From NCBI RefSeq assembly GCF_900016645.1, contig NZ_CDGJ01000110.1: a DNA stretch of 64,000 nucleotides; one strand, given 5' to 3'. This DNA is from Acididesulfobacillus acetoxydans (GTDB lineage: Bacteria > Bacillota > Desulfitobacteriia > Desulfitobacteriales > Desulfitobacteriaceae). A model generated the notes under the pieces. That model saw only the letters and a program-made list of their open reading frames with translations. It did no database searches and was not told where the DNA came from. The position numbers were made by a program, and so were the translations under genes. Of the stretch, positions 1 through 7,125 are shown piece by piece; the first letter of the stretch is position 1; each line of letters opens with the position of its first letter.

Positions 1-1
1 T

Positions 2-256
2 GATGTCCACAAAACCTGGATCTATGCCTGCATCGGTATTACTGATACAAATGGCCGTACTGAGTATAAGCAAGCTCGCTTCTCTTCCTTTTCCAAGGGC
101 CTTAGAGAGTTGGCTGATTGGCTTGCGAAATTCTCCTGTATCGAAGTTTGTATGGAATCTGCCGGCAAGTTTTGGATTCCCGTATTCAACATCCTTGAAA
201 AAACCTGTTTTGTGGCGGCTGTTCTGGAAGCTGAGCAGCCGAATTTTGCGCGCTAG
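2..256 (+). pseudogene. IS110-family transposase, N-terminal fragment
   Basis: The open frame enters from the left edge and reads DVHKTWIYACIG, then CMESAGKFWIPVFNILE, which match the DEDD (RuvC-like) N-terminal domain of IS110-family transposases, including the conserved D-V-H-K and M-E-S-x-G-x-x-W-x-P stretches. The frame stops at a TAG about 85 codons in, where the family needs some 400 residues and a C-terminal Ser domain, so the copy is broken. The upstream start lies outside the window. It abuts a second, unrelated transposase scrap on the other strand, so this is an insertion graveyard. A programmed frameshift is unlikely because no IS110 sequence follows in another frame. Confidence 0.75.
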
Positions 257-308
257 AACTCTCAGCTCGCCTTCTTACACACGGCCTGGCACTTGAGCCC
301 GCAAAACA

Positions 309-437
309 CACTACCGACATATCGGAGGCATTGCCGGGCCAGACCCAAGAGCGAATCGGGATCCCGTCCCGTGTGACCGCCAGGCTGATCATAATTTGGG
401 GCAGATCGGGCCGGCTGTCCTTCGCGTGGCCCAGCGC
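309..437 (-). pseudogene. IS1634/IS4-type transposase fragment
   Basis: Translated on the minus strand, this short stretch reads LGHAKDSRPDLPQIM followed by SLAVTRDGIPIRSWVWPGN, the central region of IS1634-type (DDE) transposases, where G-H-S-K-D-x-R-P-D-L-P-Q and the V-T-R-x-G-I-P block are conserved. An in-frame TAG lies just upstream and homology is lost after SDMSVV, so only about 43 residues of a protein near 550 residues survive. It sits between the IS110 fragment and the 3' end of the M20 hydrolase gene and cannot be functional. Confidence 0.65.
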
Positions 438-571
438 CTATTCCGCCCATCAGGCAGCATGCCCCACAGAGCTGTAACATCTTGAACGGAAAGATCATTG
501 CTGTTTTCTGATTGCGTTGCCCGAATGTTACCCCAGGGAAGAATACCACCTCGTGGAAGAGTGGACAATTT

Positions 572-1750
572 TTAAGATAGGTACCGAGGCAGCAATGTAT
601 AGAACTTACACGCATTAACGATATCAGGTACCGGACAATATTCGTTTGTCATATGCGCCATCTTTTCGATACCCGCACCGAATCCAATGGTTGGAATCCC
701 CAGTTTCCCAGCAGAAGCCACTCCGTTCGTAGAGAAATTCCACTTATACATGCTCGGTTCGTGATCAAACAAATCCCGATACGCTGTTACACAACCTTGC
801 GTAAGCTTATGGTCTTTTTCGATTTCCCATGCCGGAAGAAAAGAGTGAAGGTTTACTTTCTCTCCCGCCCAGCTTGTTCCGGCAACATCATGGACTTTCC
901 ATGTCGCGTCAAATCCGGCAATGAGCGCATCCATCTCCATGGCCACCGTTTCTTCATTTTCGCCCAGCGTCATTCTACGGTCGAGATAAATGTGACAAGT
1001 TTGGGGAATTGCATTGAGTGAGACTGCCTCACTCTCAATTTTTGTCAAGGCGATTGAAGGGCGTTCCCCTTCGAGCTGCATATACCTATTACCTAACGCC
1101 TCAACCCGTTCAATGATTTTCGCCATCCCATAGACTGCATTGACACCTTTCTCCGGAGCCGCTCCATGAGCGGAAACTCCCTCCACCGTAATTTTATAGA
1201 TGGCTCTTCCAAGATGGCCCAAAGAAATCTGCAAATGGGTCGGTTCACAGATGACCACGTAGTCAGGGCTTAGATTGTTGTCCACAATCGCACGATACAG
1301 TCCTTCGCCGTCATAATCCTCTTCCATTACCGAGCAGCAGACATAGATGGTTTTCCCTTTATCCAGTCCCAGTTTTTTTATCATTGCACCCGCATAAACT
1401 GTCGCAGCGGCGGAACCCTTCATATCCGAGGAACCACGGCCATAGAGCTTTTCGTCGATGATAAGGCCGCCGTAAGGATCCTTTTCCCACGCTTTAGAGT
1501 CGTTGACCGCCACATTATCAATATGGGAATCAAACAGCAGCTTTTCGGGACCATTGCCGATTACACCGATTACATTCCCTACTTTGTCAATGATGACCTG
1601 GTCATAATTCAGTTTTCGCATTTCGTCCGCGACACGCTTAACAGCTTCCTCTTCATGGCAGGTGGGGCTTTTGATTTTGACCAATTCACTTGCAAACGAT
1701 ATTAGCTGGTCTTGTAATGCGTTTACCGTCTCTGTTACTTGAGCTTTCAT
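572..1750 (-). CDS. M20-family hydrolase, YgeY type (selenium-metabolism-linked)
   Basis: A 392-residue zinc metallopeptidase of the M20/ArgE-DapE family. Metal-site motifs are visible: SHID near residue 75, GRGSSDMKG near 106, an EED pair near 144, and a C-terminal GIEKMAHMTNE. The overall pattern (KIKSPTCHEEEA start, ICEPTHLQISLGHLGRA centre) fits the YgeY group, which in other genomes travels with selenium-dependent hydrolase genes; the actual substrate is not known. The ATG has a strong GAGGAGGAAG ribosome site. No selenium genes lie nearby, and insertion-element remnants begin right after the stop, so any partners may have been lost. The C-terminus looks a few residues short, possibly trimmed by the insertions. 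Confidence 0.8.
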   Translation of the reverse strand: MKAQVTETVNALQDQLISFASELVKIKSPTCHEEEAVKRVADEMRKLNYDQVIIDKVGNVIGVIGNGPEKLLFDSHIDNVAVNDSKAWEKDPYGGLIIDEKLYGRGSSDMKGSAAATVYAGAMIKKLGLDKGKTIYVCCSVMEEDYDGEGLYRAIVDNNLSPDYVVICEPTHLQISLGHLGRAIYKITVEGVSAHGAAPEKGVNAVYGMAKIIERVEALGNRYMQLEGERPSIALTKIESEAVSLNAIPQTCHIYLDRRMTLGENEETVAMEMDALIAGFDATWKVHDVAGTSWAGEKVNLHSFLPAWEIEKDHKLTQGCVTAYRDLFDHEPSMYKWNFSTNGVASAGKLGIPTIGFGAGIEKMAHMTNEYCPVPDIVNACKFYTLLPRYLS

Positions 1751-1844
1751 GCTTCCTCCTCGAATCTTTTCACCTATTTGCAGTTATTATCGAGTTTAGC
1801 AAAGCTGTATTTTTACCCCGACTCCTGCCACTCCATTGTTGGCA

Positions 1845-2062
1845 CTCGCACTGGCTATCCGCAGATTCGGCGGTATACAACGTTTGTTGACAAAGAGCGC
1901 TATAGGGGAACCTGTTACAAAGCGGCCAACTGGTCTTACGTGGGGGAAACGCAGGGACGGGGTAAATGGGATCGGCTCAACGAGTACAAACTGCCCGTTA
2001 AAAGTATTTACCTCTATCCACTCCATAAGAACTTTCGTCAAATTCTCGCCGGGTCGGACTAA
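1845..2062 (+). pseudogene. DUF4338 / Druantia DruA-like protein, C-terminal remnant
   Basis: The plus strand encodes GYPQIRRYTTFVDKERYRGT, then CYKAANWSYVGETQGRGK and PVKSIYLYPLHKNFRQIL, which is the conserved C-terminal part of DUF4338 proteins (the family of Druantia DruA, also found beside transposases). About 70 residues are preserved; the N-terminal 200 or so residues expected for the family are missing and no start is available. It is therefore a relic, not an active defence gene. Recognition is from memory of the family pattern. Confidence 0.6.
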
Positions 2063-2080
2063 GTCCGGCCCGTTTTGTTG
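2051..2080 (+). terminator. Hairpin with T-rich tail after the DUF4338 remnant
   Basis: GGGTCGGAC pairs with GTCCGGCCC (9 bp including one T-G wobble) around a TAA loop, followed by GTTTTGTTG. The stem overlaps the last codons of the remnant and probably served as its terminator. Confidence 0.5.
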
Positions 2081-2086
2081 ACTTTT

Positions 2087-2117
2087 AAATGTTCATTGAA
2101 TGGTTCACTGAACATTT
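2087..2117. promoter_or_regulatory. 31-bp imperfect palindrome, operator-like
   Basis: AAATGTTCA at the left is answered by TGAACATTT at the right, and the inner TGAA/TTCA also pair, leaving only a TGG centre and one mismatched position. Such long dyads with TGAAC half-sites are typical of TetR-family operators. No regulator gene and no obvious promoter lie within the following 300 bases, so the site appears orphaned; it may be left over from the lost neighbour genes. Confidence 0.4.
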
Positions 2118-2427
2118 ACTACCCGTATTTTACATTATGCAGCAATTCCGGCAAAACATCAATTATTTTAGGTTTCCCACCCGAGTTTTTTCTTCCCGGT
2201 CAATATTAAAAAAGCTTGCAACATCCTCTTTGACTCAACCGCAATGCTCGGAGGCTATCCACAGTGACGGCTCACCTATTTTTCTTCACCGGCTTTTTTA
2301 CCAGCTTCGCCCTTAGCCCGTCGCAGATCCGTGGGCGTAACGCGCTCCGGGACTTTCAAGGACTATGCTCTTTTGAATGAGGAACGGGCGGAAATAATGG
2401 AGGCGATCCAAACGAGGGGGTGTATAT

Positions 2428-2541
2428 ATGAGAGACGGAAAAAGCAAAAAAACAAAGGAACGCTTGAAGAAATTCGGCATCTGTGCTACCTTAAAGGAAG
2501 ATCAATGGAATATTGAACGGGAGCCCAAGGAATTGGGCTGA
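2428..2541 (+). CDS. Small leader ORF (37 aa) overlapping the TPP riboswitch
   Basis: The ATG is preceded by a good AGGGGGT ribosome site seven bases away. The product is 37 residues, very basic at the N-terminus (MRDGKSKKTKERLKKFG) and without a recognisable domain. The reading frame runs into the TPP aptamer and stops at the TGA inside the conserved GGGCTGAGAG of the riboswitch. Translation would therefore physically compete with aptamer folding. It may be a true leader peptide, a decayed gene, or a chance ORF; the ribosome site is the main argument for it being translated. Confidence 0.35.
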   Translation: MRDGKSKKTKERLKKFGICATLKEDQWNIEREPKELG

Positions 2542-2606
2542 GAGGGTGGTTAACGTTACCGCCGACCGAACCTGATCTGGGTAATGCCAGCGGAGGGAAG
2601 ACTTGG
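2512..2606 (+). ncRNA. TPP riboswitch (THI element)
   Basis: The conserved THI-box segments are all present in order: GGGAGCCC, GGGCTGAGAG, a GGTGG/CCGCC variable stem, ACCTGATCTGGGTAATGCCA, and GCGGAGGGAAG. It lies about 85 bases before the thiamine-precursor transport operon and is followed by an intrinsic terminator, so control is most likely by transcription termination when thiamine pyrophosphate binds. Confidence 0.95.
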
Positions 2607-2615
2607 CTAAAAAGT

Positions 2616-2652
2616 GACACCGTTCATATTCTGTGAGCGGTGTCTTCTTTTT
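2616..2652 (+). terminator. Riboswitch-controlled intrinsic terminator
   Basis: GACACCGTTCA pairs with TGAGCGGTGTC and is followed by TTCTTTTTT. It sits 10 bases after the TPP aptamer and 40 bases before the first gene, the expected place for the expression platform of a terminating riboswitch. Confidence 0.85.
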
Positions 2653-2692
2653 TCTCAAGAACAAATAAACATGTCAAGGAGAGTGACCAACT

Positions 2693-2989
2693 ATGAGCAA
2701 CAAGATCATGATGGCTTTTCAAGTGCTGCCCAAGGTGGAGGATGAGCGGCTGTTCGAAGTCGTGGACGAGGCAATCGCCGTCGTAGCGGCCAGCGGAGTG
2801 AACTATGAGGTCGGTCCGATGGAAACGACGATGGAAGGAGAGCCGGACCAACTATGGGCTATCATTCGTCAAGCCCAAGACGCCTGCGTCAAAGCCGGAG
2901 CTTCCCGGGTTCTGACTTATATCAAGATGGATTACAACCCCGGCCTGACGACGATTGACGAAAAAATCCATAAGTACCGGGCGAAATAG
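2693..2989 (+). CDS. MTH1187/YqgV-family thiamine-binding protein (DUF77)
   Basis: A 98-residue protein with the MTH1187 fold signature: a short ferredoxin-like protein starting MAFQVLPKV, with VGPMETTMEGE in the middle and a C-terminal TTIDEKIHKY. Family members bind thiamine-type ligands and often precede ABC transport genes, as here. The ATG follows an AAGGAGAGTG ribosome site. It is the first gene behind the TPP riboswitch and is followed immediately by the permease gene, so it probably acts as a cytoplasmic ligand-binding or sensing partner of the transporter. No signal peptide is present. Confidence 0.85.
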   Translation: MSNKIMMAFQVLPKVEDERLFEVVDEAIAVVAASGVNYEVGPMETTMEGEPDQLWAIIRQAQDACVKAGASRVLTYIKMDYNPGLTTIDEKIHKYRAK

Positions 2990-3778
2990 TTGATGCCGGC
3001 ACACTTTGAGAAAAGACGCCGCAAGAAATGGCAGACTAGCATCCCTCCGCTAATCTTCGTTCTCGCCTGTTTGGCCGTCTGGCAGGTGAGTGTGGACTAC
3101 TTAAAAGTACCGCTTTGGCTCCTGCCCTCGCCCGTTGCTGTAACCAAAGCACTGTGGCGCACCCGCGCCTTGCTCTGGACAAATACCCTGACCACTGTCT
3201 GGGAAACCACGACCGGATTCATCCTTTCCGTAGCCCTCGCTCTGGCGGCAGGCCTCGCTATGGTCCTTTCACCGCTGCTCAAGCGTTTGTTTTACCCTCT
3301 GCTCATCATTTCCCAGACGGTCCCCTTGATAGCGGTGGCTCCCCTCCTGATCCTCTGGCTCGGGTATGGTCTGCTGCCCAAAATTGTGACCGTCGTCCTG
3401 GTCTGTTTTTTCCCTGTCACCATCAGCCTGATTGAGGGGCTGGAAGTAAGTGACCCTGACCTGCTCAATCTTCTCAAAAGCATGGGGGCGACGCCTTGGC
3501 AAATCCTTTATACCGTGCGTTGGCCCAACGCCCTGCCCTCTCTCTTTGCCGGGCTCAAGATAGCCGCAACATACAGCGTGATGGGAGCGGTCATAGGGGA
3601 ATGGCTTGGGGCCAGCTCCGGTCTGGGCGTTTATTTAACCCTCTCCTCACACTCTTTCCTGACGGCTCAGGTATTTGCCGCCATCTTCGCGATCACGGTT
3701 CTAAGCCTCATCTATTTCATCCTGATTGCCGGTATCAGGCATTTTGCCTTGCCCTGGCTGAACACAAAAGAAAACTGA
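2990..3778 (+). CDS. thiX: ABC transporter permease, ThiX-like (thiamine precursor uptake)
   Basis: A 262-residue BPD-type inner-membrane permease with about six hydrophobic segments and the cytoplasmic EAA-type loop around residues 157-178 (LKSMGATPWQILYTVRWP) that contacts the ATPase. It starts with TTG directly after the previous stop; an ATG one codon later is an alternative. With the NMT1-like lipoprotein and ATPase that follow, it forms a ThiXYZ-type importer, known in other bacteria for formylaminopyrimidine/HMP precursors of thiamine. The TPP riboswitch ahead supports that role. The exact ligand is inferred. Confidence 0.8.
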   Translation: MMPAHFEKRRRKKWQTSIPPLIFVLACLAVWQVSVDYLKVPLWLLPSPVAVTKALWRTRALLWTNTLTTVWETTTGFILSVALALAAGLAMVLSPLLKRLFYPLLIISQTVPLIAVAPLLILWLGYGLLPKIVTVVLVCFFPVTISLIEGLEVSDPDLLNLLKSMGATPWQILYTVRWPNALPSLFAGLKIAATYSVMGAVIGEWLGASSGLGVYLTLSSHSFLTAQVFAAIFAITVLSLIYFILIAGIRHFALPWLNTKEN

Positions 3779-3940
3779 TGGCCATGAAAAGCTTTTCGCA
3801 AAGCAAACTTGGCAGGCGAGGCAATCGTTCAAAGAGCGAACAACCAAACTCGGGCCGGCGCGAGTTTCTGTCCGAGCGAGAGATGGCTTTCTTCATACTT
3901 TCTTACTTATCGAATAAAAACCAGTAGGGAGGCAAACGAC

Positions 3941-5056
3941 ATGGCAAGTTCCATAAAACAAAAGCGTACCCCGAATCAAGCACAGAAGCGCGGGGTATCT
4001 TACTCCGGGGAGGGACACCAACGATCCCGGGCCAGGGCCATCCTAAGTTCGGCTCTGGTGCTCAGCCTGAGCATTTTGTTCTTGCTGAGCGGCTGCGGCA
4101 CAGGCACCCAAGGGCAGACCGCAGGCACCCAAACGAAAGCTGCCACGCCGAAGGACAACGTCACAGTCATGCTGGACTGGACGCCCAACACGAACCATAC
4201 CGGACTCTATGTGGCAGCGGACAAAGGATATTTCACTCGGGAAGGGCTGGCTGTGCACATCGTCCCCCCTGCCAGCCAAGGCACGGTGGAACAATTGGTA
4301 GCGACAGGCAAGGCCGACTTTGGCATCAGCGCCCAAGAGCAGGTGACCTACGCCCGTGAACAAGGCTTGCCTTTGGTCTCCATCGCCACCATCATCCAAC
4401 ACAATACCTCCGGTTTTGCTTCTTTGGCCAGCAAAAACCTGCGTACGGCCAAAGACTTTGAAGGCAAAACCTACGGCGGCTGGGGACTTCCGTCAGAGGC
4501 CGCGACGATCAAGGCCTTAATGGCCAAAGGTCACGCGGATTTCAGCAAGGTCAAAATGATTAATATCGGCGACGCCGACCCCATCGCCAGCCTGACCAAA
4601 GGGGATATCGATTTCACCTGGATCTTTTACGGTTGGGAAGGCATTCAGGCCCAACTGGCCGGAATACCTCTGAACATGATCTGGGTAAAGGACATTAACC
4701 CGGCTTTGGACGACTACACCCCCATTATTGTTACGAACGAAAACATGATTCAGAAAAAACCGGATGTGGTCCGCCGTTTTATGAAAGCCGTCAGTGAAGG
4801 GTATGATTATGCCATTAAAAACCCGGCTCAGGCAGCCGACATCCTGATTAAATATGCTCCGGAAACAAACCCCGAGCTCATCAGAAAGAGCCAGGCCTGG
4901 TTGAGCCCCCGCTACCAGGCGGACGCTTCCCAGTGGGGCCTGCAGAAGGCATCCGTTTGGCACAACTACGCTCAGTGGATGTATGACAACAAACTCCTGG
5001 GCAAAATGATCGATACCAACAAGGCATTTACAAACGCTTTTCTACCCCAAGGCTGA
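3941..5056 (+). CDS. thiY: ABC substrate-binding lipoprotein, ThiY/NMT1-THI5-like
   Basis: The protein has a lipoprotein signal peptide with a lipobox LLSGC near residue 50, then an NMT1/THI5-type binding domain opening with VMLDWTPNTNHTGLYVA. This is the family that binds pyrimidine precursors of thiamine. I chose the ATG at 3941 because it has an AGGGAGG ribosome site ten bases upstream and gives a proper basic N-region of the signal; the frame is open further upstream to 3809 without supporting signals. The stop is three bases before the ATPase start. Length is 371 residues, slightly long because of the extended N-terminus. Confidence 0.85.
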   Translation: MASSIKQKRTPNQAQKRGVSYSGEGHQRSRARAILSSALVLSLSILFLLSGCGTGTQGQTAGTQTKAATPKDNVTVMLDWTPNTNHTGLYVAADKGYFTREGLAVHIVPPASQGTVEQLVATGKADFGISAQEQVTYAREQGLPLVSIATIIQHNTSGFASLASKNLRTAKDFEGKTYGGWGLPSEAATIKALMAKGHADFSKVKMINIGDADPIASLTKGDIDFTWIFYGWEGIQAQLAGIPLNMIWVKDINPALDDYTPIIVTNENMIQKKPDVVRRFMKAVSEGYDYAIKNPAQAADILIKYAPETNPELIRKSQAWLSPRYQADASQWGLQKASVWHNYAQWMYDNKLLGKMIDTNKAFTNAFLPQG

Positions 5057-5059
5057 GCC

Positions 5060-5818
5060 ATGACTTTACTTTTGCGCGATTTATCCCTCACTTACCGGGA
5101 CAATGGTTCAGCGGAAGTTAAAGTCCTGGAAGATATCTGCCTGGAGGTCCCGACAGGCTCCTTCATCTCTATCATCGGCCCGTCAGGTTGTGGCAAAAGC
5201 TCGTTGTGCAACCTGATCGCCGGTGTGCAGGAGCCGAACCGGGGAGAGATTCTGCTCGACGGCCGCTCTATTCTCGGCCTGGCCGGGCAGGTGGGCTACA
5301 TGCCCCAAAAAGACCTCCTTCTCCCTTGGCGGACTTTACTGGACAATGTGGCTTTGGGCTGTGACATTCGACGGGAAAACAAACGTGAATCCAGAGAGAA
5401 GGCACGGCTTTGGCTTGAGCGCTTCGGCCTGGGCTCTTTTGCCGGGCACTATCCCCAACAACTTTCAGGCGGAATGCGCCAGAGAGGAGCACTCTTGCGC
5501 ACCTTTCTCTTCGGCCGGACCACACTGATTCTGGACGAGCCTTTCGGCGCGCTTGATGCCTTGACTCGCCGTGACATGCAACAGTGGCTTCTGGACGTAT
5601 GGAGTCAAAGCGATCCCACCGTTGTTTTCATCACTCACGATATTGAGGAAGCGATCCTCTTGTCTGACCAAATTGTCGTCTTCAGCCAAAGGCCCGCCCG
5701 TATTCTGAATAAGATCATCCTGCCGTTTTCCCGGCCGCGGGATCCCGACCTCCTACTTTCGCCTGAGGCCCTGGCGGTGAAACGGCAGCTCTTGGGCTTG
5801 CTGCGGGGCCATTCTTGA
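5060..5818 (+). CDS. thiZ: ABC transporter ATP-binding protein, ThiZ-like
   Basis: A 252-residue nucleotide-binding subunit with Walker A GPSGCGKSS (residues 35-43), Q-loop MPQKDLLLPW, signature LSGGMRQR, Walker B TLILDEPFGALD and H-loop FITHD. It is of the nitrate/taurine/HMP (SsuB/TauB-like) branch, which fits partner genes thiX and thiY directly upstream. Gene spacing of three bases and shared direction show it is the last gene of the TPP-controlled operon; a stem-loop follows the stop. Confidence 0.88.
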   Translation: MTLLLRDLSLTYRDNGSAEVKVLEDICLEVPTGSFISIIGPSGCGKSSLCNLIAGVQEPNRGEILLDGRSILGLAGQVGYMPQKDLLLPWRTLLDNVALGCDIRRENKRESREKARLWLERFGLGSFAGHYPQQLSGGMRQRGALLRTFLFGRTTLILDEPFGALDALTRRDMQQWLLDVWSQSDPTVVFITHDIEEAILLSDQIVVFSQRPARILNKIILPFSRPRDPDLLLSPEALAVKRQLLGLLRGHS

Positions 5819-5824
5819 CCAAAA

Positions 5825-5861
5825 AAGCCCTCTTTCCTGCAACCGCAGTGGGGGAGGGCTT
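5825..5861 (+). terminator. Stem-loop after the thi operon
   Basis: AAGCCCTC pairs with GAGGGCTT across a 21-base loop just after the ATPase stop. The tail is only moderately T-rich (cgctcatatttt), so termination is plausible but not strong. The remaining bases up to 6100 hold no gene I can support. Confidence 0.5.
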
Positions 5862-6110
5862 CGCTCATATTTTCAATATTCGTTCTTCATGCTGCGTGCG
5901 TTCTTCACTCTGCGCCCATTTCCTCCCATGGTTCAGTCGCTTTGCCTCGCCCCGGCGACCGGGTTCATCGTCTTTTCCTATGGTCGCGAACATCTTTTTC
6001 GTCGTCAGAAAGGGAGGTTTTTTTCTGCGCCTGTCGAACATAATAAAAGTCGGACATGATTAGCAAACGTAACTTGTCAAATTGCAGCACAAAACTTGGA
6101 GGGAAATATC

Positions 6111-6419
6111 ATGAGGACGCAAATAGAACGGGCTATCGTTGACCGCGGGGGCAAACCCGTAGCTGTCGTTTCCGTTCATTCCTTCGTATTCCAAAGCGCC
6201 AATGACGCGACTAACATCATCAAGGCTTTACTCCCGTCTTTTGACGGAATTCCGGTGGTTCTCATGACCCTCAACGGCAAAGGAGAACCCGGTTATTTCG
6301 GCCGGCCGGACCTTGTCAGCTTTCTGGAAACCATCCCCGTTAAAGAAATGGCCTGGGAGCCGCTGAGCGTCGATGTGGACCTGTTAAAGCCCCAATCATT
6401 TCAAGACACTGAGGTTTAA
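6111..6419 (+). CDS. Hypothetical protein, 102 aa, paired with a DsrE-like gene
   Basis: The ATG has a GGAGGG ribosome site. The product is a soluble, cysteine-free protein of 102 residues with alternating beta-type hydrophobic runs (KPVAVVSVHSFVF, GIPVVLMTLNGKGEPGYFG), suggesting a small alpha/beta fold. I do not recognise the family. The next gene, 120 bases downstream on the same strand, encodes a DsrE-like protein, so the two may act together in sulfur or redox chemistry; that is inference from position only. Confidence 0.6.
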   Translation: MRTQIERAIVDRGGKPVAVVSVHSFVFQSANDATNIIKALLPSFDGIPVVLMTLNGKGEPGYFGRPDLVSFLETIPVKEMAWEPLSVDVDLLKPQSFQDTEV

Positions 6420-6441
6420 GTCCCGATAGGACAACACCGAA

Positions 6442-6495
6442 CTGTAAGCCCCCGGTAAAACGACGCCCAGCTGTAAGCCCTGGTAAAACGACGTC
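6442..6495 (+). repeat. Two-copy direct repeat between the hypothetical and DsrE genes
   Basis: CTGTAAGCCCCCGGTAAAAC at 6442 recurs as CTGTAAGCCCTGGTAAAAC at 6471, each copy continuing into GACG, so about 25 bases are duplicated with a 29-base period. It fills most of the short gap before the DsrE-like gene. Confidence 0.8.
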
Positions 6496-6539
6496 GGATT
6501 TTATACCCGGCGAATTGCTTGACGAAGGGAGATATTATC

Positions 6540-6896
6540 TTGGCAAAATTCCTGTTTGTGCTGAGCAGGGGTCTTGAGGATCCCACACGTGCGACCCGGA
6601 CTTTTCAACTCGCCAAAGTGGCCAAAGAGCAAGGCCACGAAGTCAACATCTTCCTGTTAGACGATGCGGTTGCTTATGCCATGACCGGGCTGGCCGGCAG
6701 CGTCATGGCACCGACCGGGGACACTGCCCGTCAATACCTGGACTATTTGACCGCGCAGAAGGTTCCGTTCTTCGTCTGTACCCCCTGTGCCCGAACCCGG
6801 CAGCTGAACGAAGCCCAGTTCATCGAGGGAGCAGGGCTATCTACGGCAGCCCATCTGATTGACTTGGCCGCCGAATCCAAAGTGTTCACCTTCTAA
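6540..6896 (+). CDS. DsrE/DsrF-like family protein
   Basis: A 118-residue DsrE-type alpha/beta protein: N-terminal strand AKFLFVLSRG, the helix with TRTFQLAKVAKEQGHEV, the acidic loop FLLDDAVAYA, and a VCTPCARTR element carrying two cysteines that may be the sulfur-carrying or redox site. Family members transfer sulfur or bind small redox ligands. The TTG start is chosen for its GAAGGGAG ribosome site eight bases upstream; a longer frame to 6519 lacks such a signal. It probably shares a transcript with the preceding hypothetical gene and ends at the terminator near 6990. Confidence 0.8.
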   Translation: MAKFLFVLSRGLEDPTRATRTFQLAKVAKEQGHEVNIFLLDDAVAYAMTGLAGSVMAPTGDTARQYLDYLTAQKVPFFVCTPCARTRQLNEAQFIEGAGLSTAAHLIDLAAESKVFTF

Positions 6897-6985
6897 ACCA
6901 AGCATTGGGCGCGACGACAAGGAGGCGCAGCCAATTCAGATGTTACTCGTCAAACCCGGATCCGGCCGAATATCCGCAAGCTTAC

Positions 6986-7021
6986 AGCCCTCCTCCCAAC
7001 AGGGAGAAGGGCTTTTCTTTT
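6986..7021 (+). terminator. Intrinsic terminator after the DsrE-like gene
   Basis: AGCCCTCCTCCC pairs with GGGAGAAGGGCT around AACA, followed by TTTCTTTT. Downstream, a converging transporter gene ends at 7126. Confidence 0.85.
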
Positions 7022-7125
7022 CAGACACCCGGCTTTAATGTGACGCCAAGCCTGGGCCCCACGCTAGGGATGGGAGCACCCGGATGGTCCGCTGCCCGCC
7101 AAAGCGTCAGCGGGGATAGGATAGT

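Noticed and set aside
1845..2062. Active Druantia defence system
   Set aside because: Only a C-terminal DUF4338 remnant is present and no DruB-E or helicase gene is nearby.
2331..2516. Open frame with LLNEERAEIMEAIQTRG upstream of the TPP riboswitch
   Set aside because: No ribosome site and no family match; the overlapping frame at 2428 has a better start signal.
5815..6063. Open frame after the thi operon
   Set aside because: It overlaps the terminator stem and has no protein-like composition or ribosome site.
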